In this document: piece after piece, positions 53,463 through 62,217 of the stretch
How positions within the stretch are numbered: the stretch's first letter is position 1
Layout: each line of letters begins with the position of its first letter
Origin: SZUA-430 sp964483585
GTDB lineage: Bacteria > Pseudomonadota > Alphaproteobacteria > Micropepsales > Micropepsaceae
Direction of reading: 5' to 3'
DNA: 64,000 nucleotides
Assembly (NCBI GenBank): GCA_964483585.1
Contig: CAZABH010000013.1
Coordinates: 10,928 to 74,927 of the forward strand
The notes under the pieces: generated by a model
The model's database searches: none
Seen by the model: only the letters and a program-made list of their open reading frames with translations
Told to the model about the DNA's origin: nothing
Program-made: the position numbers and the translations under genes

Positions 53463-56400
53463 ATGAAGAAGTCGTTTTGCGCGCGATTGATGCGCGCCGC
53501 ACTGCTGGGCTCGGTCGCGACCTCGACACTTCTGGCCACGCTACCGGCGTCCGCGGCAACAACTCCCGACGGCGTGACACCCGCCAGCGTCGTGGACACG
53601 GCCAACACACAACCTTACTGGGTGGGCTTGGCCATCCGCAATGAAGCCGGGAACTCGGGCGGAACCTGCACGGGCTTGTTGATCAATCCCCGAACCGTTC
53701 TTTTTGCCGCTCACTGCGTCGACAGCGTAACCCCAGGCAACTACGACGCACCGACCTCGCCAGGCAATCGCGCGCAGGTCGGCTACACCACCGACCCAAC
53801 CTTCGGGCGCACAAACCTGCGCGAGTTCCTCTTCGGCCTCGACTTCGCGGTTCCCGCCGGTGATGCACGTGTCGTCAACGGCTCGTCCGTGATGGTCTGG
53901 TATGACCCACGCTCGCGTTTCGGTTCAGCAGCCATTCCAGCCAATGGCACCTTCCTGCCTGCAGATGTCGCCATCGCCGCATTCGACACACCGAACGAAT
54001 TGCTGGGCAGGGACGCAATCAACGGAATGGGCCTTCTGTTCTCTCCCGTCACAGGACCGGTCCCGATCCGCATTGGCGGCTACGGACAGTCAGGCAATGG
54101 CTTCGACGGAACACGAACGTCGGGGTCGGCGGAAGAGAGCTTCTATCGCCGACTGGTCAACAACACACTTGGCTTCCTCGGCGACGAGAGATCGCTGGCC
54201 CAAGGTATCTATCCGGCAGCCACCGCAGACCTTCTCGAACCGCCGGGCCTGGTCTATCAGGACTTGTACTGGGCAGACTTTGACGACCCGCAGCGCGCCA
54301 CACGGCCCTTCTTCAATGGCCCGGGAAGCGACCCGCTCTGTGCAGGATCAAACCCCAATTGCCGTCTCGACCACGACCCATTCACCGGCGCAGCAGTCGC
54401 TGGCGAGGGCATCACGGCAGCCGGCGACTCCGGATCGCCGCTGGCGACAAGCGCCTTCGGCCGGACCGTGTCCCTCGGCGTGCTGAGCCAGGGATCGCGG
54501 TTCTTCTACGAATCGATTGGCAACCCTGACGACAATTTCGTCCGCTTCACGGGCTTCTCGAACTTCGGCACCGTGGCGGGCTACAACCCGCTCTTCCTGT
54601 TCTGGGACCAGATCGTCGTCAATAATCCTTACAAGTATGTGACAACCACAGCCGGCGACGGCGAGTGGACCGACGCCTCGCGCTGGGTCCAGGAACTCGA
54701 TCCGCTATACATGGTTCTTGCAGGGTCCACGCTGGTCAACGGGCTGCCTTCGACACCAGCGCTCGGCGTCTCGAACGCAGCGGCAAATTTCGGTTCCATC
54801 ACACCAAGCCCATCGCCTGCGGCCACCTGCGCCTTTCTCGGCACGTGCCCGCCCACAGGCGGCACCAGCGAGCCGGCACCTGGGGCCGTTGGCCTTCCGG
54901 GACAGGAAGACATGGCTGGTACGGTGAACCTCACGGACAAGGGTGGAGACGGAAACCCGGAAGTCCTGGATCCGAACGCCGAGGCCATCAATGTCGGGGA
55001 CGGCGATCCACAGGTTCTCGACCCTGTCGCAGAGGCTCTAGTAGCCGGAAACCCGACATCTTCAACGAGCAGCGACACCACGCAGCCCGGCAATCCACCA
55101 AGCGAGCCCATGACAACGGCCGCTTGGTCGTCAGGCACGTTGATCCCCGTCAACTCGGGCACCCTCACCGGCCCGGGAACCACCAACTTCGTGCCGAACA
55201 ACACGAACGGCACCGCTGGGATCCAGAACTCGACGCGGTTCTTTGAGGTCAACCTCAGGTCAGCAGGTACCACGTTCCTGACCGGTACCACGGTGACGAT
55301 CGACCGCCTCAATGTGCGCGGTGCAAACTCGGGTCTGCACATCCGTTCAGGCGCCCAATTGAATACGACGATCTCATCTTACGTGGATGCAGGAACGCTG
55401 ACCGTGAACGGCGGCTTCTCCACAACGAACCTGTTCGTACTTGGCGGCAAAGTCATGGGCGCGGGTACGATCACCGGCAATGTGTTGAACACGAACGCCG
55501 TCGTTGCCCCCGGAAACTCGATTGGCACGCTGAATATCGTGGGCAACTACACACAAGGTCCCACCAGCCTCCTCGACATCGAGATGACCGCGGGCAGCAG
55601 TGACGTGCTGGCCGTGACGGGGAACGCACAGCTGGCCGGCACGGTACGCTTCACGCAGTTTGGCGCGGCCCCCACGCTTGGCCAGACCAGCACCTTCCTG
55701 ACGACAGGCGGGACGGTGTCCGGACGCTTCAGCGCCTTCCAGGACCTCATTCCGGGCGCGTTGTTCCCCGTACTGACCTACGGCAACAACTTCGTCAGCG
55801 TCACCATCGCCAATTTCTGCTCTTTCGCGTCAGGCCCCGTCGAGACCGAGGTCTGCGCAACCCTCGACAGCAGCGCCGTCCAGTCCGACCCCGACATGGC
55901 CTCCGCCATCAGCGGCCTGCAGCTGCTCGACTCCGCCCAGCTCTCCCAGGCCCTCGAGGCCCTGAGCCCCACCCGCGCCAACGCGCAGGCCACCATCGCA
56001 TTCACATCCGGTGACCTTCTGCGCAGCCAGCTCTCCCAGCGCGTGGGCACCGTGCTGGGTGGCGCAAGCCCTGGAGGCGTCGCCCAGATGGACCTCGCCC
56101 GCACCCAGCTTGCCTCGGCAGCGCCCTCCGCCGAAGCCCTCGCCTCAGCCGCAGCCGCGGCCTTGGCAGCCAGCACCGCGGGAACATCCGACATCGTGCT
56201 CGAGAACGGCTACGGTGTCTTCTTCGCCGGTGACTTTGCGATCTCCGAAACCGACCAGGCCGGCGGCATCGGCACCGACAAGGGCGACACGGCAGCCCTC
56301 ACGATCGGCCTCGACCACAGCGACGGACAGGGTCTGGTCGCCGGCGTCGCGGCAAGCTACCTCCAGTCACAGGTCGCACAGGATTACGGCCTGGGCGGTC

Positions 56401-57050
56401 ACACCTCCAGTGATGGCATCGCCCTGTCGGCCTTCGCCAGCATGGACCGCGGTGCGCTGTCGGCCGAAGCCTATGCCTCCGGCGCCTGGCACAGCTTCGA
56501 GACCGAGCGCACCTTGCTGCTGGCCCCCTTCATCAAGGGCATTGCCAGCGGCGAGACCGACGCCTCTCAGATCCAGGCCGGCGCATCCGTGGCCTACGAC
56601 CTCCTGCGCGGCGAGCGGCTCAGCCTCGGCGCGGTGGGCGGCCTGCATTACGTGAATGTCGACATCGATGCCTACACCGAGACCGGTGTTGGCGCCTTGG
56701 GTGCTGCCGTATCGGCCCGCAGTGCGGATTCACTGCGCAGCCAGCTGGGCGGTGAACTGGCCCTGCACCTCGACCCCACCACGGCCCTCGTGGTTCCGAT
56801 GCTGCGCGTGGTCTGGAACCACGAGTTCATGGATGACCCACTGGCCGTCACATCGGCCTTTGCCGGCGCACCGGGCGTCACCTTCCAGGCCCCGGGGCCG
56901 GACCTTGGCACAGACTGGGCCACCGTCGGCTTCGGTGTCTCGGGCCGCGTCAGCGCAGACACGAACTTCTACCTGCGCGTCCAGAAAGACATCGGCCGCG
57001 ACGGTGCAGAGCGCCACGAAGTCTCCGCAGCCGCACGCTTCGGCTTCTGA
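53463..57050 (+). CDS. Trypsin-like serine protease autotransporter (downstream copy)
   Basis: 1195 residues from the ATG at 53463 (GGGGGA site six bases upstream; an ATG at 53457 is too close). Signal peptide ends LPASAAT. The S1 domain has His84 (LFAAHCV), Asp168 (ADVAIAAFD) and Ser323 in AGDSGSP, a complete triad with the less common G-D-S-G-S-P. The protease part is diverged from the upstream paralogue. A Pro/Gly/Asp-rich linker (about 445-560) with repeated DPNAEAINVGDGDPQVLDPVAEAL comes before the beta-helix-like segment (VVAPGNSIGTLNIVGNYTQG). The barrel half, residues 703-1195, is identical to the upstream copy. It has its own strong terminator. Confidence 0.92.
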   Translation: MKKSFCARLMRAALLGSVATSTLLATLPASAATTPDGVTPASVVDTANTQPYWVGLAIRNEAGNSGGTCTGLLINPRTVLFAAHCVDSVTPGNYDAPTSPGNRAQVGYTTDPTFGRTNLREFLFGLDFAVPAGDARVVNGSSVMVWYDPRSRFGSAAIPANGTFLPADVAIAAFDTPNELLGRDAINGMGLLFSPVTGPVPIRIGGYGQSGNGFDGTRTSGSAEESFYRRLVNNTLGFLGDERSLAQGIYPAATADLLEPPGLVYQDLYWADFDDPQRATRPFFNGPGSDPLCAGSNPNCRLDHDPFTGAAVAGEGITAAGDSGSPLATSAFGRTVSLGVLSQGSRFFYESIGNPDDNFVRFTGFSNFGTVAGYNPLFLFWDQIVVNNPYKYVTTTAGDGEWTDASRWVQELDPLYMVLAGSTLVNGLPSTPALGVSNAAANFGSITPSPSPAATCAFLGTCPPTGGTSEPAPGAVGLPGQEDMAGTVNLTDKGGDGNPEVLDPNAEAINVGDGDPQVLDPVAEALVAGNPTSSTSSDTTQPGNPPSEPMTTAAWSSGTLIPVNSGTLTGPGTTNFVPNNTNGTAGIQNSTRFFEVNLRSAGTTFLTGTTVTIDRLNVRGANSGLHIRSGAQLNTTISSYVDAGTLTVNGGFSTTNLFVLGGKVMGAGTITGNVLNTNAVVAPGNSIGTLNIVGNYTQGPTSLLDIEMTAGSSDVLAVTGNAQLAGTVRFTQFGAAPTLGQTSTFLTTGGTVSGRFSAFQDLIPGALFPVLTYGNNFVSVTIANFCSFASGPVETEVCATLDSSAVQSDPDMASAISGLQLLDSAQLSQALEALSPTRANAQATIAFTSGDLLRSQLSQRVGTVLGGASPGGVAQMDLARTQLASAAPSAEALASAAAAALAASTAGTSDIVLENGYGVFFAGDFAISETDQAGGIGTDKGDTAALTIGLDHSDGQGLVAGVAASYLQSQVAQDYGLGGHTSSDGIALSAFASMDRGALSAEAYASGAWHSFETERTLLLAPFIKGIASGETDASQIQAGASVAYDLLRGERLSLGAVGGLHYVNVDIDAYTETGVGALGAAVSARSADSLRSQLGGELALHLDPTTALVVPMLRVVWNHEFMDDPLAVTSAFAGAPGVTFQAPGPDLGTDWATVGFGVSGRVSADTNFYLRVQKDIGRDGAERHEVSAAARFGF

Positions 57051-57098
57051 TAGACTGACACCACAAAATCACAGGGGCCGGCAGGATCACCTGCCGGC
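55569..57098 (+). repeat. Perfect 1,530-bp direct repeat, downstream copy
   Basis: Partner of 51319-52848. Left of the boundary the two genes are only distantly similar (both have APGNSIGTL and a TQG), then switch abruptly to identity at CTCCTCGACATCGAGATG. On the right, identity stops two bases inside what is here an 11-bp terminator stem. Confidence 0.93.
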
Positions 57099-57104
57099 CC
57101 TTTT
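57075..57104 (+). terminator. Intrinsic terminator of the downstream autotransporter
   Basis: GGGCCGGCAGG / CCTGCCGGCCC, an 11-bp stem with ATCA loop, followed by TTTTGCTTTC. Complete rho-independent terminator 24 bp after the stop. Confidence 0.88.
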
Positions 57105-57125
57105 GCTTTCAGGAATGGCCGGACC

Positions 57126-57461
57126 GTGACCCAGACCGACGCTCTCGCCTTGACGCTCATCATCGAGGGCACCGCCGCCCTGGCCATCGCACGCGCCATG
57201 CGGCTTTCACCCGCAAGCTGCGCACTTGCCGCAATGCTGGCAAGCCTCGTCACACACCCCATTTTGTGGGCGATCTTCTACGATGTGCATACCGTGCTGG
57301 GCGCATTCACCACGCCCACGCTGGAAGTCGCCGTCTTCCTGGCGGAAACCCCGGTCTATCGCTGGATCGCGGGCTGCCGCTGGAACCAGGCCCTGTTGGC
57401 TTCCCTGTTGGTCAATGCCGCCTCGTGGGGCACAGGCGAGATCATATACGCGCTGGCCTGA
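57126..57461 (+). CDS. Small membrane protein, hypothetical
   Basis: 111 residues, GTG start with AGGAA about 10 nt upstream. About three or four hydrophobic helices: ALALTLIIEGTAALAIARAM, CALAAMLASLVTHPILWAIF, LEVAVFLAETPVYRWIA and ALLASLLVNAASWGTGEIIYAL. The pattern with HPILW and E in the membrane is seen in small uncharacterised proteins, but I cannot name a family. Its last 20 bp overlap the convergent gene at 57442. It follows the autotransporter terminator. Confidence 0.6.
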   Translation: MTQTDALALTLIIEGTAALAIARAMRLSPASCALAAMLASLVTHPILWAIFYDVHTVLGAFTTPTLEVAVFLAETPVYRWIAGCRWNQALLASLLVNAASWGTGEIIYALA

Positions 57462-58422
57462 ACCCCTGGCCCAAAGCCATGAGCAGGACCGGGAGCTCGA
57501 TCCAGGCATGGATGGCGGCTGCGACGGCATAGGCCGCCCGCGCATCCCGGTAGCTCACAGCATAAAGGCAAAACGCCACCACAGAGATCGTTGCCACGAT
57601 GACGCCGAAGCTGCGCCAGTCCGGCCATCTGACCACCGTAGGCGCGGACGCCATGCGGCCTTGCGCCTGCAACAGGCGCGGCAGAAGCACGATGACCGCT
57701 ACATAATGCATGGCCTGCGCAACAACAGCAGCCGAGAACAGGTTCAGGTCATAGGACCGTGGCGGCAGGAACGACAGCAACGGCGTGTCTCCGGCTCCGA
57801 AGGCCGAAGCAGCCTGCAACTCAGGAAGGGACACGATGGCAGCCAGCATGTCGTGGAAGACACCTGTCGCGACAATGCCCGGCAATACCACGAAGGGTAC
57901 GAACAGGATTTTCATCCAGGCCCAGCGGACCTCGCCCCTTGCAATCTCGGCAACGAACCCGACCGGCGTCAGGTTATGCAACCAGGCCCACAGCAGAAAC
58001 GTCTCCAGCGGAAACTGCGATGCACCGACGGCAAAGAGAATCCCGGCGCCAGCACCAAGCCAGCGATACGCACGCATGTGCCAGGCCGCGACCAACGCCA
58101 GGGCTGCGCCCAGCGAAAGCTCCATGGGCACGAAGATGCTCGACGGTATCCAGTGCGCACCGTTGCCGACACGGCCAAGCGCGATCAGGGCAATGAGAAA
58201 CCCCAGGATCGACAGCAGCCGCGGCGACGTGCGGGAAGTGAACCGTTCATCGCAATAGCGCAACTCATAGATCACATGCGGCAGGCCAAAGGCGCTGATC
58301 ATCAGGACAAACGTGGCAATCGGCGCGATCGAAACCGCGAGAATGGTGACCGCGGCCGTGATCAGGGCGATCCCGCCGACATCGACGAAACGCGCGGGGT
58401 GAAGCGACTGAACCTGTTCCAT
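57442..58422 (-). CDS. Polytopic membrane protein with conserved-looking histidines, unidentified
   Basis: 326 residues from the ATG at 58422 (GTG at 58428 also in frame). Eight or nine hydrophobic helices. Histidines lie within or at the edges of helices in AFGLPHVIYELRY, LLWAWLHNLTPVGF, AQAMHYVAVIVLLPRL and AAIHAWIELPVLL. Such intramembrane His placement is reminiscent of Brp/Blh carotenoid oxygenases or membrane di-iron enzymes, but none of their exact motifs is present, so I leave it unnamed. The 461-bp region upstream holds direct repeats. Confidence 0.75.
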   Translation of the reverse strand: MEQVQSLHPARFVDVGGIALITAAVTILAVSIAPIATFVLMISAFGLPHVIYELRYCDERFTSRTSPRLLSILGFLIALIALGRVGNGAHWIPSSIFVPMELSLGAALALVAAWHMRAYRWLGAGAGILFAVGASQFPLETFLLWAWLHNLTPVGFVAEIARGEVRWAWMKILFVPFVVLPGIVATGVFHDMLAAIVSLPELQAASAFGAGDTPLLSFLPPRSYDLNLFSAAVVAQAMHYVAVIVLLPRLLQAQGRMASAPTVVRWPDWRSFGVIVATISVVAFCLYAVSYRDARAAYAVAAAIHAWIELPVLLMALGQGFRPARI

Positions 58423-58883
58423 CTTCACACCATGCGGGGCATCACTTCACCGCGTCAACCCGCGCCTGACACTCAAAAGTTGCAGAGATCGAACGGGCCG
58501 AATGCAGGTTGAAAAAACGGCCGGCAAGAGGCAGGCGCGCCCATGGCTTCACCGGTCACAAAAGGAAAGAGCGACAACCAAATGATTTGAAACAACAAAA
58601 TACAATCGAACATAACAAGGGGACAGTTTGCCGGAACAATGGGCAAGTATTAACGCCGCAACACACCTGTGTACAAACGCCGCAACATGCAACGTCTCGT
58701 GCGATTTTGCGCGTTGACCCCCTATTGGGAATCGGAGCGGCTGATAGAGTTTCTTCAGTGAGTTGATTCTTTTCGCGCCTAGAGACGGGATGCCCCCCCT
58801 ACCCAAGCGTTCCCGTCAAACCCATCGCCTAGGCGCTGAATGCGGCAGGTGTTCGCCCCCAACGGCACCTGCCGCCCCCTCTC
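58423..58883. other. 461-bp intergenic region with direct repeats and hairpin
   Basis: No convincing gene; short frames on both strands lack ribosome sites and features. Contents: an AT-rich tract (58555-58620), a GGGGACAG motif (58619-58626), two copies of AACGCCGCAACA (58652-58663 and 58676-58687) flanking an ACACCTGTGT palindrome, and a GCGGCAGGTG/CACCTGCCGC hairpin (58842-58875) just beyond the stop of the leftward ThDP gene, without a U-tract. It should contain the promoter of the leftward membrane-protein gene. Confidence 0.5.
58652..58687. promoter_or_regulatory. Pair of 12-bp direct repeats, possible operator
   Basis: AACGCCGCAACA occurs at 58652-58663 and again at 58676-58687, a 24-bp step close to two helical turns plus, with ACACCTGTGT between them. 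It lies about 230 bp upstream of the leftward membrane-protein gene. Regulator unknown. Confidence 0.35.
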
Positions 58884-60437
58884 TCAAGCCAGCATGACTT
58901 CAATCAGGTGCGGCCCAGGCTCGGCCAGCGCCGCCTGCATGGCCTTCACGTAGGTCTCGTTATCCTCGGCCCGCACGGCTTTCACGCCCATCGAGCGTGC
59001 CATCGCGGTGAAGTCCATCACCGGCTTCTCGAGCGACAGAAGCGATCGCGACCGCTCGCTCTGCGCCGTCGCCCCCACCCGGTCGAGCTCCATGTTCAGC
59101 ACGAAATAGGACTTGTTGTTGAGCAGCACCGTGATCACGTGCAGGTTCTCGCGCGCCGCCGTCCAGAGGCCCTGGATCGTGTACATCGCGCTGCCATCGG
59201 CCTGCAGGTTGATGACAGGCCGCCCCGGACAGGCAACCGCCGCGCCCACGGCCACCGGAATGCCCTGCCCGATCGCCCCGCCCGTCAGCGACAGCCAGTC
59301 ATGGGGTGCTGCATTCTGGAACGCAAGATAGGCCCACAACCCGCTTGAATTGGCCTCGTCCGAGACAATGGCGCCCTCCGGCAGCAGCGCAGCCGTCGCA
59401 TTGGCGAAACTCTCGATCGAGATCTTGCCCGCCCCTGGAAGCGAGGGCAGCGGACCATCCGTGATCGCAGGCGTCGTCGCCGCGCCCACTTCCAAGGCCA
59501 GCGCCTCCAGCACGTCCGACAGGTCGTTGCCCGCAGACCACGGCATATGTACCTTGCATTCCGGGGACAGGAAGGTCGAGGGCTTGTTGGGATAGCCGAA
59601 GAACCCGACCGGCGCCTTCGTGCCGATGGCCACGCACTGGCGGAAGGCCGAGAGCATCGGCACCGCCATCTCTCCAAGATAGGGCACGCGCTCGGGCTTC
59701 GTGCGACCACGCCCACGCGACAGGCGCGACATGAACGTGTCGGTGAAGAGCCGCGCGCCCGTCTTCTGCGCAATGGCAGCCGCCAGCCGCATCGGCCGCT
59801 CGAGCCCGCCATGCCCGCCGATCAGCAGCAGCGCCGGCTCGCCCGATGTGAGCGCGCGCGCAGCCTCGCGCACAAGCGCCGCATCCACCGGCGCCTTCGG
59901 TGCAGTCGTCGGCGCCGCGCGCGCAGGCACCGCCCCCATGTCCGACCACGCAATGTCCGCCGGCACGATCAGCGTCGACAGCCCGCCATTGGGCCGCATC
60001 GCGATGTCGAAGGCCTGCCGCACCTTGTGGATCGCATCCGCACCCGACACCGGATCCCCGATCCAGTCCGACACCGGCTTCGATACGGCATGGATGTCGC
60101 TCTGCAGCGGCGCGTCATACTTGCGGTGGAACGTGGCATGGTCGCCCACCAGGTTGATCATCCGCGAATGCGCGCGCTTGGCATTGTGCAGGTTGGCAAA
60201 GCCATTGCCCATGCCGGGCGCCAGGTGCAGCAGCGTCGCCGCCGGCTTGCCCGCCATGCGCGCATAGCCATCCGCCGCCCCCGTGCAGACGCCCTCGAAC
60301 AGGCAAAGGATCGGCTTGATCCCGCCAACCCGGTCGAAGCTCGCCACCAGATGCATCTCCGAGGTGCCGGGATTGCCGAAGCAGGCGTCGACGCCCATGT
60401 CGACGAGTTCGCGCAGGATGGCTTCACTGACATTCAT
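58884..60437 (-). CDS. ThDP-dependent enzyme of the acetolactate synthase / benzoylformate decarboxylase group
   Basis: 517 residues. MNVSEAILRELVDMGVDACFGNPGTSEMHLV and CLFEGVCTGAADGYARMAGKPAATLLHLAPGMGNG supply the Pyr domain with the catalytic Glu of ThDP enzymes. The PP domain has LTGGAIGQGIPVAVGAAVACPG and the ThDP motif LQADGSAMYTIQGLWTAARENLHVITVLLNNKSY. It is shorter than IlvB (about 570), has no ilvN-type small subunit next to it, and lacks a quinone or FAD signature, so biosynthetic acetolactate synthesis is unlikely. A 2-oxo-acid decarboxylase or carboligase is more likely. Upstream on the same strand is the KstD-like flavoprotein. Confidence 0.87.
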   Translation of the reverse strand: MNVSEAILRELVDMGVDACFGNPGTSEMHLVASFDRVGGIKPILCLFEGVCTGAADGYARMAGKPAATLLHLAPGMGNGFANLHNAKRAHSRMINLVGDHATFHRKYDAPLQSDIHAVSKPVSDWIGDPVSGADAIHKVRQAFDIAMRPNGGLSTLIVPADIAWSDMGAVPARAAPTTAPKAPVDAALVREAARALTSGEPALLLIGGHGGLERPMRLAAAIAQKTGARLFTDTFMSRLSRGRGRTKPERVPYLGEMAVPMLSAFRQCVAIGTKAPVGFFGYPNKPSTFLSPECKVHMPWSAGNDLSDVLEALALEVGAATTPAITDGPLPSLPGAGKISIESFANATAALLPEGAIVSDEANSSGLWAYLAFQNAAPHDWLSLTGGAIGQGIPVAVGAAVACPGRPVINLQADGSAMYTIQGLWTAARENLHVITVLLNNKSYFVLNMELDRVGATAQSERSRSLLSLEKPVMDFTAMARSMGVKAVRAEDNETYVKAMQAALAEPGPHLIEVMLA

Positions 60438-60503
60438 GGCCGGGGCTCTCTCTTGATCCGTGAGGGAGCGACGATACAGAACGCCCCCGGCCGCGCCAAC
60501 AGC

Positions 60504-62102
60504 CTAGCCCTTGGCGATGGCCTCAGCCGCCCGGCGGGCCGTGATCACGCTCGACAGCAGGAACGTGCCCTCAAGCCCGCGCAGCCCATGGCTTCCCCCA
60601 CCCCCGAAGCCCGCGGATTCGCCCACCGCATAGAGCCCGGGCACCGGCTGGTCCTTCTCGTTCAGCGCCCGGCTGCGCAGGTCAGTCACGATCCCGCCCA
60701 GCGACTTGCGCGTGACGATCCGCTCGCAGATCGCCATCAGCGGCCCGCCCCTGGCATCGAGGATCCGCTGCGGCCGCACAAGCCGCATCCGGTCGGCCCG
60801 CCAGCCCCTCAACCGCTCGATCATCTGCCGCTGCGGGTCCCCCGACTGCGCGTCAGCCGTGGCGTCGAAGCGCTCGATCTCGGCCTTCAGGCCCGCCGCG
60901 TCGATCCGCACCTCGGGACGCAGCGCCTTCATCTTCTGTGCCAGTCCCTCGACATTGTCCGCTACGACGATGTCCGGACAGTTCCCGGTCAGGTCATCGA
61001 CCAGCCGACGGTTACCCAGCAGCATGTCCAGCGCAAACCGGATGATCCGCCGGTCGCGCAAGGCCGTGTTCCAGTCAGCCCCCGAGGCCGCAAGCTCGGT
61101 CAGCGCGATGCGCCGGTTCAGGATCTGCCACGTAACGCCCAAGGGAGCGGTCGCCACGCGCTCGACCAGGTCCAGCGTATCAAACCCCGACACCATCGGC
61201 GGCATGAGGCGCCGCCCATGCGCATCAAGCCACAGCGCCGACTTCGGCGGGATCAGGCTGACGCCATGTCCCTCCCACTTGGCCCGCGGATGGCGGATGC
61301 CCGCCGCATAGTTCCACATGTTGCCGACATTGCGCACCTGCGCGCCCGCAGCACCCGCCGCCTCGACGGCCATGCCGTCCGCACCCGGATGCGTGCCCAG
61401 CAGTATGTCCTTCGGCAGCGCCATTCCCTCGACGGGCCGCCACAGCCGTCGCACCTGCTCGATCGAACCGCCGATCCCGCCAGCCGCAACGACAACCGCA
61501 CCCGCCTCGGCGCGGAAGTCCTCGCCCGTATCGGTCAGGCCGCTGCAGCCCGCGATGCGTCCTGCATGCCGGTCGAAGCGCGTCACGCGGTGCCCGCAAT
61601 GAACGCTGAGCAGGTTCGCCCGCGGGTGTGCGCGCAGCCTCTTGATCAGCGTCGTGATCAGATGATGGCTCGTGCCCCAGGTCAGGTGGAAGCGCGGTAC
61701 CGAATTTCCTGGTACCCTGTCCCCGCGTTCAACCCACATGACGACGGGCAGCCAGCGTATGCCGAAGCCATGCAGATAGTCGCGCCCGTCCGGCGTCGCC
61801 CGCTCGACCAGGTGCCGGGCCCACATTTGCGGCCAGATTGAACCGCCGGGAAACTCGGCAAAGCTGCGCCAGTCGGCCAGCGCCTGCTCCGGCGTATCCT
61901 TGATCTTCATCCGGCGCTGTTCGGGACTGTCGACGAAGAACATGCCGCCGAAGGCCTCGAGCGCCGAGCCCCCCAGCCGCTCCGGCCCCTCGCGCTCGAA
62001 CAGGGCGACAGACTTGCCCATGTCCAAAAGCTGCAGCGCGCACACGACCCCGGCAATGCCGCCGCCCACGATCGCCACGTCGCTCTGGTAGGACCTTGCC
62101 AT
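60504..62102 (-). CDS. FAD-binding dehydrogenase, fumarate reductase / KstD-like flavoprotein
   Basis: 532 residues from the ATG at 62102, with GAGG eight bases upstream; the frame to 62366 is a spurious extension overlapping the divergent DUF885 gene. SDVAIVGGGIAGVVCALQLLDMGKSVALFEREG is the FAD Rossmann motif; LGGSALEAFGGMFFVDSPEQRRM, VVVAAGGIGGSIEQVRRLW, THPGADGMAVEAAGAAGA and the end GLYAVGESAGFGGGGSHGLRGLEGTFLLSSVITARRAAE match the COG3573-type FAD-binding dehydrogenases related to 3-ketosteroid dehydrogenase and fumarate reductase. Substrate unknown. An antisense frame of 764 codons across this and the ThDP gene is a shadow. Confidence 0.88.
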   Translation of the reverse strand: MARSYQSDVAIVGGGIAGVVCALQLLDMGKSVALFEREGPERLGGSALEAFGGMFFVDSPEQRRMKIKDTPEQALADWRSFAEFPGGSIWPQMWARHLVERATPDGRDYLHGFGIRWLPVVMWVERGDRVPGNSVPRFHLTWGTSHHLITTLIKRLRAHPRANLLSVHCGHRVTRFDRHAGRIAGCSGLTDTGEDFRAEAGAVVVAAGGIGGSIEQVRRLWRPVEGMALPKDILLGTHPGADGMAVEAAGAAGAQVRNVGNMWNYAAGIRHPRAKWEGHGVSLIPPKSALWLDAHGRRLMPPMVSGFDTLDLVERVATAPLGVTWQILNRRIALTELAASGADWNTALRDRRIIRFALDMLLGNRRLVDDLTGNCPDIVVADNVEGLAQKMKALRPEVRIDAAGLKAEIERFDATADAQSGDPQRQMIERLRGWRADRMRLVRPQRILDARGGPLMAICERIVTRKSLGGIVTDLRSRALNEKDQPVPGLYAVGESAGFGGGGSHGLRGLEGTFLLSSVITARRAAEAIAKG

Positions 62103-62217
62103 CGATCGCCTCAGCCCCTGCTTCGCGACTGAATCTACCAATCGGCGCTTGCCAATCTCAACGGTTCTTTTCAAGGTGCCGCTCGGCACGCAAACGGGCA
62201 CCCGACGGGAGACTGGC

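Noticed and set aside
59547..61841. 764-codon open frame on the + strand
   Set aside because: Antisense shadow of the ThDP enzyme and KstD-like flavoprotein genes, both of which have clear motifs; the translated product is Arg/His/Pro-rich with no domain.
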